In this document: positions 59,400 through 64,000 of the stretch, one piece after another
Position numbering within the stretch: the stretch's first letter is position 1
Layout: each line of letters starts with the position of its first letter
Assembly (NCBI RefSeq): GCF_020509005.1
Contig: NC_063017.1
Location: forward strand, 992,001 to 1,056,000
Length of the DNA stretch: 64,000 nt
From: Fulvia fulva
Taxonomy: Eukaryota; Ascomycota; Dothideomycetes; Mycosphaerellales; Mycosphaerellaceae
Reading direction: 5' to 3'
The notes under the pieces: model-generated
The model's database searches: none
Seen by the model: only the letters and a program-made list of their open reading frames with translations
What the model was told of the DNA's origin: nothing
Program-made: the position numbers and the translations under genes

Positions 59400-60600
59400 G
59401 ATGCTCTATAGAGTAACAACACCTAGGAAAATTCTGTTCTACTAAAAGGAGCAAATCTGGTTATATTAAGATAGGTCTTTGATATTAAGAGAAGCATTAG
59501 TAGAGCTATTAAAAAGTTCAAGGCTAGACTAGTTACAAGGGGCTTCTTATAGAAGTTTAGTATTGACTTTATAGAGACATTTGTACCTATAGTAAGACAG
59601 GACACCCTTAGGGTGTTTATAGCTATTATGTATAAGAAGGATCTTCATCTTCACTAAGTGGATGTGAACAATACATTTATAGAAAGCACTCTCTATAAAG
59701 ACATCTTTATATTACTACTACTAGGAGTTGAGCTTCTACTAAATATAGTGTTCAAAATCCTTAAAAGCTTTTATAGACTTAAGTAAGTAGCTAGAGATTA
59801 GAATTAACTCTATGTGTTAAAGCTTAGAGAGATTGGATTCATACAGTTAGAAGTAGATCTATACCTACTTATCTATAAGAAGAGGGAGATCATAATCCTT
59901 ATATATATAGATGACATCCTAATTACTATACTAAAGTTAATAGATGTTCTCTAGTTCAAAAGAGAACTTGGTAAGATCTTCAAGATCAAAGATCTAGGTG
60001 AACCTAAAAAGATCCTTAGCATAAGAGTCATAAGGGACAGGAAGAGAGGAATCCTAAAACTTGACTAAGGACACTTTGTTAGGGACAGCCTAGCTAAGAT
60101 AGGAATGTACTATAAGAAGGCAGCATCTACACACTCACCTATAGATAGCTATAAGGCCCTCAAACCTTCAAGCTATATAGATAAGAGGTGTAATAAGGCA
60201 GAGTACTAGAGTATTAATAGTACTTGAATGTAGCTAGCAATAATTACAAGGCTAGACATTGCTTTTGCCCTAGGAAGGATAAGCTCATTTATAAGTGACC
60301 TATCCACCTACTATATAAAGGCTTTAAAGAAGATCACTAGGTACCTAAGATTATACCCTAATCTAGGACTTTAGTTCTTAAAGTCTAGAAAAGGACACCT
60401 TATTAGATACTATAATTCTGATTATACAATAGATAAAGTAGACAGAGTCTTAATCCTTAGGTATATCTTCTTCCTCTATAGGGCACTAGTTTCTTAGATA
60501 AGCAAGAAGCAAAAGTCTGTAGTAACATCTATAATAGAGGCTAAATATATAGCTATAAATGTATATACGAAGCAGTCCTAATTCCTAGCTTTACTACTAA
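59400..60600 (+). pseudogene. Copia reverse transcriptase and RNase H
   Basis: Recognisable blocks are KFKARLVTRGF near 59,520, DVNNTFIES near 59,665, YIDD at 59904-59915, a DLGEP segment near 59,995 and the RNase H region near 60,450. The order and spacing fit Copia. The reading is broken by RIP stops. Confidence 0.75.
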
Positions 60601-60985
60601 GAGAAATAGATTGTCTAGAGTTAGTAGGAGACTGTTCCTATTAACTAAGAATCACTAGAAACTAGGAGACTGTATCAAATTTGAGACTAGTCTAATTAAG
60701 AGGTGACAATCAAGCTGCCCTCACCCTAGTAAAAGATATATATATTTATAACAAGTCGAAGCACATTGACATTGCCTATAACGCTATTAGGAAACTTTAG
60801 TAGAGGAGGCTTATTACTATTAAGTATACCCTAACCTCTAAGATAGTTATAGACGGGTTTATAAAACCAAAGACTAGTCTATACTTCTAGAGGTTTATAA
60901 GCTAGCTTAACCTATTATAAAAAGGTCTAAGTACTATTAATAGGAAGTGAGTAGACTGTAACCTCCTATACGAGATAAGTAGGAG

Positions 60986-61220
60986 TGTTAAGATGTAGCA
61001 TCTCAAAGGGAGTTGACAATTAGGAAGTGATCTAGCAGCCTAAGGCATCTACGATAACTCAGCTTATAGGGAGATACCTTCTCTCTCCTTTAGCTTAGAT
61101 AGACATCTAACATAATCAACATATTAGTTCCTAATATATTGCTATATGCTCGTACTATTAGTTAGTTAAAGATTGACCTCTTACTCTACTCCGCTACTAT
61201 CTACCCGTACCTATTTAATA
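60986..61220 (+). repeat. Copia 3' LTR
   Basis: It starts TGTTAAGATG, is 235 bp long like its partner, and is followed by ATCCG. Confidence 0.9.
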
Positions 61221-62925
61221 ATCCGCGTTATATACGGAGAAGCGGAGCTATAGTAAGCGTTACGCTAGTTAGACGTAGGAGAGCCTTATACGCTACTACG
61301 CTAGTACCGTATAGATAATAGCGAGGCGGTAGCTATAGGCGGCCTTATCTATATTAAGAATAGATACGGCGGCTATAACGTCTTCGTACTAGACGTACCG
61401 GATTTACGCTTTAAGGTCTTCTAAGTATATTATAGCACCCCCTCTACTAGTTACCTAGGTCGTATAAAGACCTACGAGCTTATTACTCGCGACTTCGTCT
61501 AGCCCGGCCTTTTATAGTATATATATAATAAGATCTTTAAGTACTACGAATACTACTCGTTAAAACCCTCGTAGACGTAATACCTAGGGCTACTAAAACC
61601 CCTACTAATCCCGTTTAAACTATAGGACGAAATTGCTATAGATTTCGTAGTAGGACTACCGAAGAGTACTAATTATAATAGCGTTATATATACTAATGCC
61701 CTTACGATTACTAACCGTACGAGTAAGGGATACTATATAATCCTAGTAAAGGAGATAACGGCCGAATATATCGCCGAGGTCTTCGTCCGGGACTACTACC
61801 GCTTATATAGTGCCCCTCTGTCTATCGTTATAGATCGAGGTAGTTAGTAGCTATTAGCTTTTTAGTAACGCTTCTACGAACTAGTAGGGATAGTCTATAA
61901 GTTATCTATAGCCTTCTATCCTAAGACCGATAGATAGTCTAAGAACACGAATAAGGAGATAGAGAAGTACCTCCGTATCTTTATCGACTACGTATAAGGA
62001 GATTACGTATAGTAGCTTCCGCTAGCGGAATTCGTAAAGAATAACTACGTTATAGAAGTAATAGGTATATCGCTATTCTTTACCGAACGAGGTCGTAATC
62101 CTCGTACTAGTAACTTTAATAGAGATAGCCTCCCTAAGCGTCTAATGCCTACTAAGTAACGCCTATCCGCTAAAAAGGCAGAGCGTTTTACTTAATAGAT
62201 AAAGGGCTTCTATACGTACCTATACGAATACTTACGTTATAATTAAGCCCTATAAGTAGATAACGCTAATATATACCGTACTATACTACCGCGATATAGC
62301 CTAGGCGACCGTATCTATATTAATACTAAGGACTAGAAGTCATTACGCCTAGCCAAGAAGCTTAATATTAAATAGTTAAGACCGGTAATAATTACTACCG
62401 CGCTCGGTAAGAATACGTATAGTATTACCTAACTAGAGACGATCCACGTATATAACTCCTTCTATTTAAATCTTCTCCGACCGGTAGATCTAGAAGATAA
62501 TATACGACCGCCGCCGATCGAGTTTACTAATAAAACTAGTAACACGTTTAAGACCTAGGAGGTTAAACGCGTCCTAGATTCTAAGCCGAAGGGCAGAGGC
62601 ATTACTATACTAGTAAAATAGAAGGGCTATTTAGATAGTAAGTCTACCTAGGAGCCCGCGAGCGTAGTATATAAGAATATACCGAAGGTAGTCGTAGACT
62701 TTAAGTATAATAACCTAACTAAGTCTATACCGATTAACTTTTATCCGCTAGAAGATTAGATTCTAAATAAGACCTTAGTCGATATAAGGCCGGACGCAAA
62801 TGTAATAGATCTAGTACCTTAGTTAACCGTAACGGTATAGCCTCTACGTAAAGGTAATAGCCCTATAGCTCTAGCTAAGGATAACTATACGCCTAATACT
62901 TACGATAGCTATGTTAAAAGGGTTT
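61221..62925 (+). mobile_element. Gypsy A, integrase and chromodomain segment
   Basis: This continues the Gypsy A pol after the Copia insertion. A zinc-binding-like segment near 61,460-61,510 precedes the integrase core. The core's blocks are DFVVGLPK (about 61,640), IVIDRGS (about 61,830) and FYPKTDRQSKNTNKE (about 61,915). Near 62,570-62,660, LVKQKGYLDSKSTQEP resembles a chromodomain, the mark of fungal chromoviruses, which direct integration to heterochromatin. The segment ends at GGTTT (62921-62925), where Gypsy C is inserted. Confidence 0.75.
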
Positions 62926-63109
62926 TATTACGGGTAGCCCGCGACCCCTTACTATAGCTACGTCGGCCCGGGTGAACTACGGACCTTCCGTATCGGGTTA
63001 GCGCGGATTAGCTTTACTTTATAACTTCGCCGCGCCTCGCGCTCCTCTTCCGTAGCTTCGTAGAATAACAACTCTCTTATTCGGACCCTATAGTACGCGC
63101 GCCCTTATA
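62926..63109 (+). repeat. Gypsy C 5' LTR, copy 2
   Basis: It begins TATTACGGGTAG (TGTTACGG before RIP) and ends CCCTTATA. GTAGAATAA at 63060-63068 is complementary, apart from one RIP-type change, to the primer position at 63110-63120. Confidence 0.85.
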
Positions 63110-64000
63110 GTTTGTTCTACTACTCTACCTAGATTGCGGATCTAGGTAAGGGACGCGTAATAATAGGAATAGACAGAACTATAAAACTCGAAGAACGCGT
63201 AGAGTCGTATTAGAACATAGAACATAGTAAGGCGTATAGCGCGTAAATGCCTAGAGAACGTAACGCGGCGACATTATTAGTAGGTAGTCGCGCGCTCGTA
63301 GACAGTTAGGAACTAGGCCTCGTTACGCCTCCCTAGAACCTAGACAATATGACTTTATAGACAAACGGTAGTATACTACCGCTACTAAAGCCTAAGGGTA
63401 AAGGTAAGTAGCGTACATCTCTTTTCCCCGACCTCTCCTCTTTTCCTCGGAGTTAGATATAGGACGATAACCGGCGGGTTATAGTAGACACCGGTGTCAC
63501 GCTATAATAGGAAATTAATAAAGCTTACTAGAAAGCCTTCGAGCGAGAAGAAGGTAGTGAGATTGACTTTATAGAACTGTTCGAGTTTAAGCTCGAAGAG
63601 AACCTAGGCGGCGACCTAGACGAGGTGTACCTATTACTCGACGAGGTAGAGCATATTCTCGTATCTAAATACTAGAATATTATACTAGACAAACTTACGA
63701 CCCTCGTATCCTAGCACCCGAAGACTACCTACGACTTCGTACTATAGGTAGTGAATATAGCGATTACTAAAGGTAGACAACTCGATATAATAGAGCGAGC
63801 TAATAACCTCTAGAACACCTAGTATACTACGCTATATACCGAGTATAACCGTATCTATAAGATGCTACGAAGCAAGGAGGCTATAATATAGAAGATGGCC
63901 GTAGACCTAAAGAGTAAGAAGGATTATGACCTAGTAAAGTTATAAGAGGAGAAGAAGAAGGTATAGGATACCGAAGCTAAGAACTAGGTTCTATAGAAGG
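62926..64000 (+). mobile_element. Gypsy C, copy 2, 5' part (continues beyond the window)
   Basis: The 184-bp 5' LTR at 62926-63109 is an inverted match of the LTRs at 21941 and 33877. The internal sequence to 64,000 matches the leader and gag of copy 1 in inverted orientation. The primer position is GTTTGTTCTAC at 63110-63120. Near 63,835 it contains the uninterrupted target of the LINE that sits in copy 1. The 3' end is outside the window. Confidence 0.85.

Larger units (their letters stand above)
55600..61220 (+). mobile_element. Copia LTR retrotransposon (5.6 kb)
   Basis: The 235-bp LTRs lie at 55600-55834 and 60986-61220, flanked by the exact duplication ATCCG (55595-55599 and 61221-61225). 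On the plus strand come gag with a zinc-knuckle remnant (57003-57041), protease, integrase (about 57.8-58.4 kb), reverse transcriptase with YIDDILI at about 59,904, and RNase H. Integrase before RT identifies Copia/Pseudoviridae. The primer site follows LTR 1. The two LTRs differ at about 20 positions, nearly all transitions. Stops at former CAG, CAA and TGG codons disable the polyprotein. Confidence 0.92.

Noticed and set aside
1..64000. CRISPR arrays, rRNA and tRNA genes
   Set aside because: The organism is a fungus. No regularly spaced repeats, no rRNA motifs and no cloverleaf-forming sequence were seen.

Overview
The window looks like nuclear DNA of a filamentous ascomycete, probably a Dothideomycete. 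The genes carry short GT-AG introns of about 45-130 bp. The gene content is typically fungal: an AAT-family amino acid permease, BTB/POZ paralogues, a PDK/BCKDK-type mitochondrial kinase, a USP7/Ubp15 deubiquitinase and a GT90 transferase. The repeats carry a strong repeat-induced point mutation (RIP) signature. The class assignment is an inference.

The window has two halves that meet at about 19.3-19.85 kb. The left half (1-19,260) is ordinary gene-rich DNA. From left to right it holds: an amino acid permease; a decayed metallo-beta-lactamase-fold gene; a tandem array of four BTB/POZ paralogues, two with in-frame stops; a small Pmp3-type membrane protein; a mitochondrial dehydrogenase kinase; a divergently transcribed USP7-like ubiquitin hydrolase; and a GT90 gene broken by one TAG. 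Four of these ten genes are interrupted by a single stop codon although the surrounding sequence still reads as protein.

The right half (about 19.85-64 kb) has no cellular gene that I can see. It is a nested stack of transposons in which CpA/TpG have largely become TpA while CpG survives. Most layers can be separated by exact target-site duplications (TSDs). A Tad1-like LINE is the oldest host. Gypsy family A (205-bp LTRs) inserted into it at TAACC. Gypsy B (150-bp LTRs, TSD ACATC), a Copia element (235-bp LTRs, TSD ATCCG) and Gypsy C (184-bp LTRs, TSD GGTTT/GATTT) inserted into Gypsy A. One LINE sits in Gypsy B (TSD ATTATCGAGCGGC) and another in Gypsy C (TSD TYGGTATATAG). A pogo/Fot1-like DNA transposon with a deleted catalytic core lies beside the old LINE.

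Two results go beyond ordinary annotation. First, the two halves of the old LINE, and of Gypsy A, lie on opposite strands but join exactly at their TSDs. The two Gypsy C copies are inverted and have mismatched flanks. This is what recombination between inverted Gypsy C copies would leave, namely an inversion of about 29 kb (34,061-62,925). Second, each of the three unrelated Gypsy LTRs contains a 9-nt segment complementary to the sequence just inside its own 5' LTR. The pairing changes in step between families, which points to Tf1-type self-priming. The Copia element instead matches the anticodon arm of initiator tRNA-Met.
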